Below are positions 1-10,692 of a stretch of 64,000 nucleotides of DNA, in pieces (position 1 is the first letter of the stretch; every line of letters starts with the position of its first letter). The notes beneath the pieces are model-generated. The model saw nothing but the letters and a program-made list of their open reading frames with translations, searched no databases and was not told the DNA's origin. The stretch comes from Isoetes taiwanensis. Taxonomy: Eukaryota; Streptophyta; Lycopodiopsida; Isoetales; Isoetaceae. A program made the position numbers and the translations under genes. The stretch is taken from contig JAJEKV010000054.1 in NCBI GenBank assembly GCA_021234155.1, positions 496,001 to 560,000 on the forward strand, given 5' to 3'.

Positions 1-391
1 AGTGGACCCCTGAATTCATCTCCTTTGATCCGTGCTGCATCATGACAGTATCATTGGTTAAGACCTTTTGCAAATAAAGGGCATTATTATAAGCAAACTT
101 CATGAAGCCCTAGCAAAATTTCGGTTTTTAAATTTGAATTTCTGGGCGGTGCCCGCCTTCCGTGTGTTTGCCCAACTTACGCCACAAAATTCGTACCAGA
201 TTCCAGATTCCACTCACAGAAGCCCAAGAATCATGCAAATGAACTAAAAATAAGGGTGCATGCTAGATGGGTAGGGGGTGAGTAGGGATAGACAGCAGAT
301 TGGCCTACTTTGAACGCCTATAACTCTGGTTCTGGACACCCGATTGCCCTGATTTTTTGTTTCTATGAACAAATTAGCTCTCAAGCTTTCC

Positions 392-424
<33 letters not shown>

Positions 425-1104
425 CCTGTTTTGACAAAAAAATCCAAGCCTCTGCTCTGTTCAAACTTAAATGCACGGTTTATGGGCATCCCCCTTACGT
501 ATGTGTGCAAAGATGAATATAAAGCACTGAACATTCAACATATTAATGCCAAACGGAGACCCTTTTATTGTGACATGGTTGTTTTGAAAGAGAACTTTAT
601 ATTCATTAATTCTACCCTTCTCCACAAATTCCAACTGAGCAAACTCCTACAAACATTAAACATTTCAAACCTATAGCTCAAATATTCATAAATAATTTCT
701 TAACCCCAAAATAAAGGCTAGCTTGATCAGTGTTTCTTGCCTGGAATTTTCGTGATGTAGAGCTGACTTACGAGGATCGGAGTACAAACTTATCTAATAT
801 GGTCAATCCAGTTGTTGACCAGATGCCACAGAGACATAAATTCAAAATTCTATCCATGAAAACACTAAACTACTCATTTACATAGACAATTCGATCGAGG
901 GACACTTGTGGACGGGCTTGTACATGAATATAGGGGAACTACAAACTGATTGTAAGAACATGGTAGGGGTCTACTTTAATTTAAATATAGATTATTGAAT
1001 ACATAACTTCACGTTTAGATTTAGGCCACCTCACCCTCAAGAAACTGGAGGGCAACCCTCTATGCGCAGCACCTTGTTTTTATTTTATTTTTTATTTTTT
1101 TCCC
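1..1104. other. AT-rich intergenic DNA without a supported gene
   Basis: I find no coding family, RNA gene or element boundary here. A 28-base T run lies at 397-424. The open frames through it are artefacts of the homopolymer and its surroundings. The right end passes without a clear boundary into the CACTA-like subterminal repeats. Confidence 0.6.
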
Positions 1105-1609
1105 TGGACGTCGCATGCGACGTATCCATGTGGCTTTTTTTATTGCCACGTGGATTTTTTATTGCACGTGGCTTTTTTTAATTACACGTGGATTTTTATA
1201 ATTTTTTTGCGTAACGTCGCATGCGACGTATACACGTGGCTTTTACGGCACACGTGGATTTTTTTGATATTCCACGTGTATATTTTAAAAAATAGCATAC
1301 GTGGCTGCGACGTTTGCGAGACGTCGCATGCGACGTGTACACGTGGCTTTTACAGCACACGTGGATTTTTTTAATATTCCACCTGTATATTTTAAAAAAT
1401 AGTACACGTGGCTGCGACGTCCAGTATACGTCGCATGCGACGTCTGTGTCACATCTGCGTCACGTCTGTGTCACGTCTGCCAACGTCGCATGCGACGCGC
1501 GTCGCATGCGACGTGTCTCCAGCGACGTCTGTGTCACGTCGTCAGACGTCGCATAGACGTGACCCAGACGTCGCTATAGACGTCACTAAATGACCTTTCT
1601 CCTGTTGTG
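1105..1609 (+). mobile_element. CACTA-superfamily 3' terminal fragment with subterminal repeats
   Basis: The right edge read on the - strand begins CACAACAGGAGAAAGGTCAT and continues TTTAGTGACGTC. It closely matches the - strand reading of the right end of the complete CACTA element at 37952 (CACAACAAGAAAAGGGTCAT, then TTTAGCGACGTC). Inside are six copies of the palindrome GTCGCATGCGAC (1110, 1216, 1323, 1430, 1485, 1501). The first four are about 107 bp apart and are separated by CACGTG-containing AT-rich spacers. Dense subterminal motifs of this kind are the usual transposase-binding zone of CACTA elements. I could not find a matching left terminus, so this is a truncated or solo end with no transposase. 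Confidence 0.65.
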
Positions 1610-2289
1610 GATATTGGAAACCGTTTGTTTGCAAGACAAAAGGCATGAGACACTCATATTAGTAGTTTTACCACACATGATTGTGTCTACAAACTTCTGC
1701 ATATAAGCTGTAACATAGAGACCACATGAATCCCCATCTTTCTACTGTGGACACTTATAAATTTTCACAACTGGTGAAGGGTTTTGTCCATGCTTCAAGA
1801 AAGTGGGACACTCGACACAACCGCGTGCCATAGTGAGGATATGGATCCTGCAAAAGACCAGATCAACTCTGTAGCAAATGAATGAAAACAATTGCTGATA
1901 TGGTATCCAATCTACTCAATATACTTTAATAAAAGGAGATGTGAAATACAAAATACCTCTTAAGTGTAACCATGTCAATGTCAATGTCCTCGGCAGAATT
2001 GAAGATGTGAATATTTATGGTGTTCTTACTCTTAATAAGGGTCATGTTGAAGATGGCCAAAGTGTGATGTTCAGTAACAGCACATAGCATTGGAATCATA
2101 ATCCATCTGCACTTGAACCAATTTATCCCTGTAAGAGCTCCCTTTACAATATCTCTTCCATGCTCGGAGGCTGCTATAGATTTATCTTTTTAGCTTGCCT
2201 TGCAGTGTGCTGCAAATTCCACGTCGGCCTTCTTATCTGCAGGAACACAGAGCTGCAGGAACCTATAACAAGTGTTTCTCAATTTTGCT

Positions 2290-3390
2290 GTAGAGAAGCT
2301 ACATCATAATACCTGGCTAGTTGACTCCGGGGCAACCAAGCACTTAACATGTCAGTCAAATGTTTTCCAGCATATTAAATTTTTTGATAAAACGGTGGTA
2401 AAGATGGCAGATGGCAGATGGCAATCTAGCCAAGTCTACGGGTAAAGGAAATGTTTCTATTCCCACCACAAAATGTCTTACTCTCTCAGTTGAAGATGTG
2501 ATCTTAGTACCTGGATTACTTGTAAATTTGCTTAGCGTAAGCGAATTTGATAAAAATATGGGCTATTCAGTCCTGTTTTCAGATGGTCTTGTGCACATTC
2601 TCCATAAAAATCCATTGAAGTTTATTGACCTTAAACTGCTAGGACCCATTGCTCAAGGTTATCTTAATGAGGAGGGCTTGTATATTTTGGATACTCCAAC
2701 AACTAGTTCAAATGCAAAGGCAGAGTCCTCTCTTACTATTGCTGTCCCTAAAACAATAGTCTTTACGGCTTGCTAGATTTGGGCATATTCATCTCCCGGG
2801 CTTTAGTTTCAGCATCCAAACGCAATATGGTTCAAGGCATGCCTCCATTCACAACAAAGGACCTTTCGTGTACTGCATGTAGTCTTGGTAAACAAATACA
2901 AGCGCCCTATCCCCTACAGGCTGAATTTAGGGCTCAACAACCATTGGAGCTTCTTCACACTAATATTTGTCACTTATCAATAGAATCTCTAGCTATAAAC
3001 AGGTACTTTCTTGTGATTGTTGATGATTTCAGTAGATATACGTGGGTTTATCTCATTAAGCTCAAGTCTCAAGCATTTCCTATTTTTAAAACATTCAGCC
3101 TGCAAGTGGAAAAGGAGTTCTCTACTCCTATTAAAGCTCTCCGATCTGATAATGCCAAGGAATATCTCTCTCAAGAGTTTCAGGCTTATATTGAATCCAA
3201 AGGGATACAACGAGAGCTGATTGTGCCGTATGCCCACTCCCAAAACGGCGTGGCAGAAAGGAAAAACCGAACACTTATGAATTTGACTCGTAGCATGCTA
3301 AAATTTAAAGAATTGCCTCCACAACTCTGGGATGAGGCAGTTCTAACTGCTGCCTACCTTTGTAATAGGGCTCCCACTCAAGCTAAATGA
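2290..3390 (+). pseudogene. Ty1/copia relic: protease to integrase
   Basis: A decayed copia polyprotein. The protease active site WLVDSGATKHLT lies near 2314-2349. The conserved stretch leading to NLLSVSEFDKNMGY follows, then a GAG-pre-integrase region with a CTACSLGK motif (about 2867). The integrase core retains LRSDNAKEY and NGVAERKNRTL. The first catalytic Asp, normally in an HTD motif, reads HTN here (about 2957-2965). Three near-identical GATGGCA units at 2403-2422 add 7 bp and shift the frame relative to the protease. A further break separates the two long frames near 2770. Coding stops at 3390 before RT, and no LTR is visible. The element is inactive. Confidence 0.85.
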
Positions 3391-5051
3391 AGTTTGTCTT
3401 TTTCCTTCTGTCTTCCTATTTAAATTCTTCCACGTTTCCTTCCTTCTTTATCAGCTCTCTTTGTGCATCTCCATCCTTTTGCTTAGTGTTTCGCCCCACC
3501 CCCCCAATCTTCTTTCAATTGTATGTCGTAGTTTGTGTTACTTACCTAGTTTGTGTTACTTACCTGTTGTTGGGTTTCTAGTACCTGAGTGGAGGCTTCG
3601 TGCCTAGTTGTGGCTCTCATGCCTGGTTGAGGCCCTCGTGCCTGGTTGGAGGCCCTCGTGCCTATGTCAGCCCCTAGTGGCTTTTGGTTTTTGTATTCTG
3701 TTGTATGCAGGTACAGTTAGTCAGTCAGCGCATTTTCTAGATGAAGGTGGCGTTTTTCTTACGCACAAGACAAAAATTAATAGTGAAGTCATTTCGAGTA
3801 TAAAATTCAACTTCATTGTTGTTATATGAATTTTGCCCAACAAGGCTAGTCAGCATGAGGGTATCAACTCCGTTAATTTTCTTTTGACCCTAGCATAGAT
3901 TAGTGATACCATTATTGTCAGGGTTTTTCCTCGAAAACTCGAAAGGGCGAGGTTTTTTAATCCCGGCCATAATGTTTTCACTATCTGGGTCTCAATATGT
4001 ATTTGAATTGAGTTTGGTTATGAAAGGAGATGCCCAGAGCAGCATGCATTCCGACACAACAAGCAACCATATGTAGACACGAAAAACACCGTTCGAGCCA
4101 TGATCTTATACTACTAGCAGTAAACCCATTATAAAATTACAACGGCCCGTAAAAACACTTGCAAAATAATGGTCTCATCCCGTTAGTTTACTTGCATTGA
4201 TTTAAATGCTCGTTCATGCCTTGTTAACATACATTCAAATTATTAACATAACCTATGAATCGATGAGACTTAAAATATGAAGGCAAGAAATTCGTTACGG
4301 TTAATTAAAGCAAAAACAAAGGAAACTTACGAATGAAAAAAAATCAAAACAGAAAAAGTTAGGTCTTTGCACAAGTCTGAAGATCCGGCCCACAATCTCG
4401 GCATACAAACTGCTTGAATCCGGAGTTCCAAGTCTGCAAATCCGAAATAAAGAATCCATGCAGCCCTTAGGTAGGTTAGATGAGGTCAGAAAAGGTAAAA
4501 GGCGCAGATGGGACACGATAAACAGAGCTTGATTTATCACAGGTCTCTAGATTTGGCTGGCCCTTTGCTAATGATTCTGAGCCATTAATCGTCCGCTGCC
4601 AAGGTAGATCAAGTATAAAACAACAGGACATTAACACATGCAGCCAGCCGGTGGACAGAATGATTGACAGTAGAAAAATCGAAGAGAAACAAGCTGAGAA
4701 ACCAAACCATTTCAGGAACCTTCTTCCTGAAACTTGCTTCTTATACAGCTTAAGAAAAAATAACTTTATTCCGTCCATCCACAAACAACACCATGAAACA
4801 AAGAACACAGATTCTTAGAGCCCCATTTTTGGGCCGTTTTTCAAATCAAGCAGGGTTAAATCCCCCATCTCATAGAACTCTGCAACCCTTGGTCCCTCCC
4901 TATCCCTGATGCAGATTATATTCTTCCTGTTAGAAATCAAAGAATTACCTCTATCGATGATGGCTTAGGCTGCTGCATCCAAGGTTTTGCGCATCTGCAA
5001 ATGGCGCTCCAAATCCCGAAAATAGTCTTCCAATTAATTCATCAAATCAAA
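3391..5051. other. Noncoding stretch, nothing supported
   Basis: Short frames on both strands show no family features. A GCCTGGTTG/GCCCTCGTG-like short repeat occurs around 3600-3670. I see no boundaries of mobile elements. Confidence 0.5.
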
Positions 5052-5323
5052 CTATTTTATGTTTTCGTGATACTTCAAGAGAGGGACTCTTGCCCTCCTG
5101 TTCTTTTGTTGGATCTCCTCCTGCAGAGAGGAAATCCTGGACTCCAAAGCCACAATAGTTTCTGCTTTAGTGTCATTGAGATGGTCTAACTTAGGCTGTA
5201 ACCGATTCTCCAAAGGGTCGTTCAGGTTTTCTAACTTAGCTTCCAACCTGCCCTCCATGGCTTTAAGCCAAGCCGGAATCTGCTCAGAAGAATCCGATGC
5301 ATGCTTCTTCCTAAGCTTTGTAA
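5052..5323 (-). pseudogene. Coiled-coil coding frame interrupted by the histone chromovirus
   Basis: On the - strand an open frame encodes a charged, leucine-rich segment with heptad spacing (AWLKAMEGRLEAKLENLND is typical), about 90 residues before its stop. If the insertion and one TGTAA duplicate are removed, the same frame continues without a stop into 44502-44616 on the far side of the element. This shows that the retrotransposon landed inside an open reading frame. The product is unknown. It could be a host exon or the gag/ORF1 of another retroelement. A copia relic lies just beyond on the same strand, so a retroelement origin is plausible. Confidence 0.5.
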
Positions 5324-7589
5324 TGTGACGTTCCACGTATTTATACGGTATACGTACAAATATACTGACACGTCACACAACAGAGAGACGCTACCATGGG
5401 GTATTTTAACCTAGGGGGTTGACCTAAAAGGGATTAATTTAGAATAAAGGGTTAATTAAAGGTTGATTACCTATAATTAAGGAAGTATTATTTAATTAAC
5501 TCAATTGAGTTAATTAAGTTAGGATAATTGATTAATTAGCTACTTGGCCAAATTCGATGGGCCAGTAGGAGGATTCTAACTTGGGGCATCAAATTGGATC
5601 CCTATCCCATTTGGACCCCAAATCGAACCAAGAGTAGGAGCTGCTGAGTGCGCAAGTTGCTTGTGGAGATGCCACATGATAATGGATCTAGCAGAAATTC
5701 GGGTTAGTGGATAGACTAGTTTGATATCTCTAGGGCTAGTGCTTCAGTCAGTCTTCTCTGGTTGTCTTTGTCTAGGATTAACCCTTCTTTGATACGTAGG
5801 ATTATGTTTCAATTATGGATTATGCTTTGTGATGTATGGATGGATGAATCTATGGTTGTATCTTTGTTAGCCCTCCGTAAAGCAGGGTTTAAAGGGGGGT
5901 AGAGACCTCTGTACCTTATGTTCTTAGTATGCTCCTAGTAGTTCCCCTAGTACCCAGTACTTGCGGCCTGTGCACAAGAGACCGGATGCTATGGAATTGC
6001 TCAGCACCCGAGAAGGGACGCAGTGGTGAAGTGGGGGTGGGGTCTTGCACGAACATAAAAGGCTCCTAAGACTCCTACAGTGGGCTAGGCCTGATAGTCG
6101 GTCACGTAGAGGGCCGGGTATGGGTCTGACACTCCCTGGGTGCAGTGGTGTGACCCGTATGGGGCATCCCGTACTTTGATGATAAAGTTAGGGGAGTAGG
6201 TCGGATACGGATGCGGGGGTCGCTGATGCGGCACGTATTCTCTAGCTCACCCATGGAACCCCTGCGAACCTGGAAGGGGACACTTCTCCGACCTGCCTCA
6301 TCGGACCAGGGAGATGTAATCTGGAGTAGACTCGAAGGGTGGTACCTTGAGTCTGCGTATCCGGAAGGCTATAGTGATCCCATAGCATGATTCGACTCAT
6401 CTGCAAAAACAATGTTTAAAATGAAACGCACTTATTTAAGAAGTGCGTTTGAAAGATTCCTTCTGAAAATTTACAAAATTTTAAAATCCCCCTAAAAAGG
6501 ATCCTTTTATTATCTTTAGTCCAAATATTTACAAAACGGCTCATGAAAACAGACATTTTAGGAAGGTTTAACGTTATGGAGGAAACCAAAAAAAAAAAAT
6601 ATCACATTTTGGAGGGGAAAAGAACTGCTACGAAAGCCAAAGATTTATTATGGGGCAAATTCATATGAAAAAAATAAATGCTTTTGTACCTTGTCCCTGA
6701 AATTTTTTTTGTTGGCAGTTATAGAAGAAAAAAAATTCTTATTTTACAACCGCTTTGGCTAAACGTCTTAGTTGACCTTAAAACACATCCAGAGCCAATT
6801 GAACAAACTGCTTGAATGACAAACCATTGTTTTTGCATCACATAGTATTACAGACGCCAATACATCCACAATATTTCACAATTAGCTGAAGTTTCAGTTG
6901 AGGATGTCGTATAAAATTTACACCGAGGAAGCAAAAGTTGAAGTAATGAAGGTTTGTGCTTCCATGCCCTTCGTTGTTGTTCTCGAAGATGTATTAGTAC
7001 ACGTCTCTAGGCTTGCACAAACCAATCCGCAACGTGGTGATGCTCAGAAGATAGTCATCCTCCTTGTCAATGTTGAGCATCTTCATCGCAATTTTGTCAT
7101 ATGTAGCAGTGGGTGTCACTGCACATTTCTTTACTAGCAAAGTGTTTATCTGTCTTGCCCTTTCCTGTCTGTTTGCAAATGAATAGGTAAACTTCTGAGG
7201 GGTTGCTACTCGTCGCACCCCTTTAGACAAATCATGTGCTTTCCTTCTTAGAACTTTCGTGTCTCCGTAACATTTTGGGGTTCTTTTTGGGGTTTCTTGC
7301 TTTTAGTAGCAACTTTTAAGCTGTTAAAGTGAAGTTAGCATGTGTGTAGAGTAAAAAAAGTAAAAATAACAACACGATTTGACTAATTTATGGTCTAATA
7401 TTGCATTACAAGCTCAGAAATTTTAGAATCGATTTAGAACTTTTTGAACTAAAAAACTAATATTAATGTATAAAATTATCCCTTAAGTGTGTTATTTCAT
7501 CAATATTAAGTTGCAAAACCTTTGGGGGGCAAGAATGACTCCACAAGGACACGGTATATATTATATATGTATATATATATATTTTATAT

Positions 7590-8200
7590 ATATAAAATTC
7601 CATTAAGATTCCCTTAGATTCTCAAAACTTTTCAGAAGATTCCCCTAGATTCCCAAAGATTCTATTAAGATTCTCCTAGATTTCTAAAGGTTTTCTTGGA
7701 TTCTTAATGTTCTACAAAGATTCCTCTAGATTCTTAAGATACTATAGAGACTCCCCTAGATTTTATTAAGATTCCCAAAGATTCTCTAAAGATTCCCCTA
7801 GATTCCAAAAAAATACCCTAAGATTCCTCTAGATTCTCCAAGATTCTATCAAGATTCTCCTAGATTATATAAGATTCTCCTAGATTCTTTTAGATTCTTC
7901 GAGATTTCATTAAAATTCCCATAGATTCTTAAAGATTTTATGAAGATTCCTTTAGATTCTCCTAGATTCCCAAAGATTCATTTGAGACTCCCTAAGATTC
8001 TATAAAGATTCCCTTAGATTCTAAAAGAATACCCCAAGATTCTATCAAGATTCTTCTAGATTCTCTAAGATTCCATTAAGATTCCTTTAGGTTCTTAAAG
8101 ATTTTATCAAGATTCTCCTAGATTCCCAAAGAAGTGCTTGAGATTCCTATAGATTCTCTTGAGATTCCTCTAGTTCCCATAGATTCTATGAAGATTCTAG
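7590..8200. repeat. Degenerate AGATTC/CCTAGATTC satellite-like tract
   Basis: About 600 bp made of loosely repeated AGATTC words joined by CCTAG, CCAA or TTA spacers, preceded by a TATATA run at about 7556-7592. Unit length varies, so it reads as an old, diverged simple satellite. It is not coding. Confidence 0.8.
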
Positions 8201-8851
8201 TCCACTAATAAATGCTTTGCCCACCTCACTACTTTTTTTTATTAATGAGGGTGCCACCTCACATCTTTAAAAAAAAAAACTAATTTAATATTAAAAAGTT
8301 AATGGCTAGGATTTATACTCACCTTTTGATCTAACGGTTAGAATCTGCTACACCAAATTCACTTTTTGGCACCTTCCTTGCACCTTCCCTATAAAAATCA
8401 AGGGCTAGGATTTCGCCTTCCCCTTTGATCCTACGGTTCACAGATGGGGTGTATGCCCCCATGCATGACTCATGCATGCCCCCATCAAAATCCAAGGGCT
8501 TAAGCTACGCCACCTCACCAACTTTTTATCCAAGGGCCAAGATCAAAACTTTATATGTAATGTGCTATTTTATGACCACCCCCATGAGTTTCTATATACA
8601 TATTAAGATAGTATATATATATTAATGTTTTTACCGGGACCTGATCCGACAAAATTTTTTCACTAACTTGGTTGCCCCAGGGAAGCCAGCGAGGGTTTCG
8701 CGTTCGTACCTGTAAAAAAAAATGGTATAAATTTACACCGCTAGAACTCTTACCGTATAAATTTATACGGCAAGAGTTGACTTTTTGATTTTTGTTATAT
8801 ACTATATATATACTATATATATACTATATATACATAAAAAATATATAAATC

Positions 8852-9015
8852 CGGTATAAATTTATACCGAGAGAACTCTCGCGGTATAAGTTTATACCGA
8901 GAGAGCTCTCGCGGTATAAGTTTATACCGAGAGAGCTCTCGCGGTATAAATTTATACCGAGAGAGCGGTATAAATATATACCGTTTGAGTCCTCTTGCGG
9001 TATAAATTTATACCG
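8852..9015. repeat. 30-bp tandem array of nested palindromes
   Basis: Units combine CGGTATAARTTTATACCG with AGAGAGCTCTCG. Each half is itself palindromic or nearly so, and the period is about 30 bp over most of the array. Related single copies lie at about 8731-8770. It sits inside the TIR element, flanked by ACTATATAT repeats. It is expected to extrude cruciforms. The open frame through it encodes only the repeat. Confidence 0.85.
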
Positions 9016-10076
9016 TTGAACTATCTGGCGTACTATGTCCACACATTACTATCTATTGTGGTATGAATGTATACCACCTAGAAATTTGTTTGGAAGAAAC
9101 TATGGACTACAAAAAATAAATACATTATAAATTTTGAAAAAGTCAAGGTTATACAGAAGTCTCGGTATACAGAAGTCTATAGCGAGCCGACAGAGCAAAT
9201 AAGAGCATGTATATAAGGCAAGAGTGAGCTTCAGTGAGACAATGTCAAAATATGTTGAATTTTTTACAATTTTGTTCATAATCCTGTAATGATTTTAAAA
9301 ACTTTAAATATAATACCTTTTTGGCACTCTAGTAGACTTGTTGTTTTTTTTCAATGTCTATTTTTTTTTAGTCCTTGAAAATGTTACTATTTCTCAAAGC
9401 AAACTAGGGGGCCAAAAAAGGGTATCAAATTTTTTTTAATGGAAGCTGAGTTCAAATCCCCCCTCAAAAATGGTGCCTAAAATATTCAAATTGTCACACA
9501 TGTCACAACTATACCGAGAAAATGGACCCTTTTTGGGGAATTTTAGGGAATCTTTTAAAGATTCCTTTTGAAGTGCGTTTGGAGCAAATTAGTGCGTTTC
9601 ATTTTAAACTTTGTTCAAAGTGTGTACAGGAGGGGCGGAAGGAGTGGACAACCCTAGCCGATATTCTATGCCAGCCAACGCCATGTCAAGATTCTGTCTA
9701 TTGATCTCCTGAGACCCAGCCGTCAGTCGATCCCCATTGGAGTCTGAGCCGGGGTAGAACCTTGGGTTTGGGGTGTTTTCTCTAGTATTAAAGGTATCTT
9801 CTCTGTGATCATCAGTGGATGGATGTGCCACCCTTCGTGGTGGTAATTTATTATATGATTATGTTGTATGCTAACTTGTATTCACGCTTCCGCAACATAG
9901 GAGTCCCATCGAAGGCGTGGGCCGAATGACACCTCCGTATCCTTCACCGGGCATCTTTTCATAGATGGTCCGAGTTAGACGGAGGGCCCTGCTCATGGCG
10001 AGTTGGTTGCCGTGGGAGGGGAAAGTCCCCGTATGTATACGTCCAGAGCACCGTATATGTTCAAGGAACGTCACAG

Positions 10077-10088
10077 TGGTAACAGAGC
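10077..10088 (+). promoter_or_regulatory. Primer-binding site, initiator tRNA-Met type
   Basis: TGGTAACAGAGC starts two bases after the 5' LTR. It differs at one base from the common plant tRNA-iMet primer site TGGTATCAGAGC. It would prime minus-strand cDNA synthesis and helps fix the LTR end. Confidence 0.85.
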
Positions 10089-10253
10089 TGTGTTTTGGGA
10101 AAACCAAAGTACTGCACTGGCCACATACTAACCCGTTAGATTGTAGTTAGTGAGTGAGAGTCTTGGAGTAGCCTGGGATTCTGGGTGGTGTAGTAGGTAC
10201 TGTCTTAGTTAATTCAACTGGATTCATACGTAAAATCTTAGTTTTTTTTCCGG

Positions 10254-10460
10254 AAACCCTAACCCTAATCGGCGGGCAGGCGGTACCCGGGCGTTTCTGG
10301 CATCGGTGGCGAAATCAGGGTAGGGCCTGTCTGCAGACCTAGTTTTTTTTTAAAAAAATAAAATAAAATAAAAAACCCTAACCCTAATCGGCGGGCAGGG
10401 GATATCCGGACGTCTCTGGGGGCCGTAGCGGAGTTGCGGTAGGGCCTGCCCGCAGACCTA
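10254..10460 (+). repeat. Leader duplication starting with telomere-like AACCCTAACCCTAA
   Basis: Two imperfect copies of a unit of about 120 bp lie in the untranslated leader. Each begins AACCCTAACCCTAATCGGCG, runs through a GGGCAGG-containing GC-rich part and ends at GCAGACCTA. The spacers are T-rich or A-rich. Only two heptamers occur per unit, so this is not a telomere tract. Role unknown. Confidence 0.75.
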
Positions 10461-10692
10461 AAAACGCGATTTCCGCCACTTAAAAAAAAAAAAAAAAAAT
10501 TTCGGGTAAAAATTTAAATTAAGGTTAAGGGTAATGTTTCTTTTTTTTACCTTAATGCTTTGTTGCTCCTTTGAGCTCCGCCTAGCCGCCATAGCCACCG
10601 GATCTAAAGCTCTCTTCCGCCATAGCCATTTTCACCTGTAACCTCCTTTCTTGTCTTCCTATCCCGAGCGCCCACTCAGCGCCCACCCATTC

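Larger units (their letters stand above)
6409..9614. mobile_element. Nonautonomous TIR DNA transposon in the 5' LTR
   Basis: The left end reads ACAATGTTTAAAATGAAACG followed by CACTTATTT. The right end reversed reads ACAAAGTTTAAAATGAAACG followed by CACTAATTT, 27 of 29 matching. The left TIR continues into a hairpin of AAACGCACTT with AAGTGCGTTT. Flanks are GCAAAA on the left and TCAAAG on the right, which looks like a decayed target duplication of about six bases, so the superfamily is uncertain. There is no transposase. The interior is mostly AT-rich DNA, a long AGATTC-type degenerate repeat and a palindrome array. The uninterrupted 3' LTR confirms the insertion. Confidence 0.75.
5324..10075 (+). 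repeat. 5' LTR of the histone chromovirus, split by a TIR element
   Basis: The LTR starts TGTGACGTTCCACG and ends GGAACGTCACA, a perfect 11-bp terminal inversion. The native LTR is 5324-6408 plus about 9621-10075, roughly 1.54 kb. The same sequence recurs at 31225-31906 and 43619-44496. It contains an AT-rich TTAATTAA zone near the start and a GC-richer half. The 3.2-kb insertion must be later than the element, because the 3' LTR lacks it (there CTGCAAAATGTGTACAGG is uninterrupted). Confidence 0.9.

Noticed and set aside
310-676. Phe- or Lys-run ORFs near 244-676
   Set aside because: They are caused by the 28-base T tract and show no family features.
8852-9015. CRISPR-like array
   Set aside because: There are no unique spacers: the 30-bp units are contiguous and palindromic. 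It sits in eukaryotic transposon DNA with no cas genes.
8824-9042. Repetitive open frame with SLGINLYRES units on the - strand
   Set aside because: It is only the 30-bp palindrome array read in one frame, with no start context or homologue.
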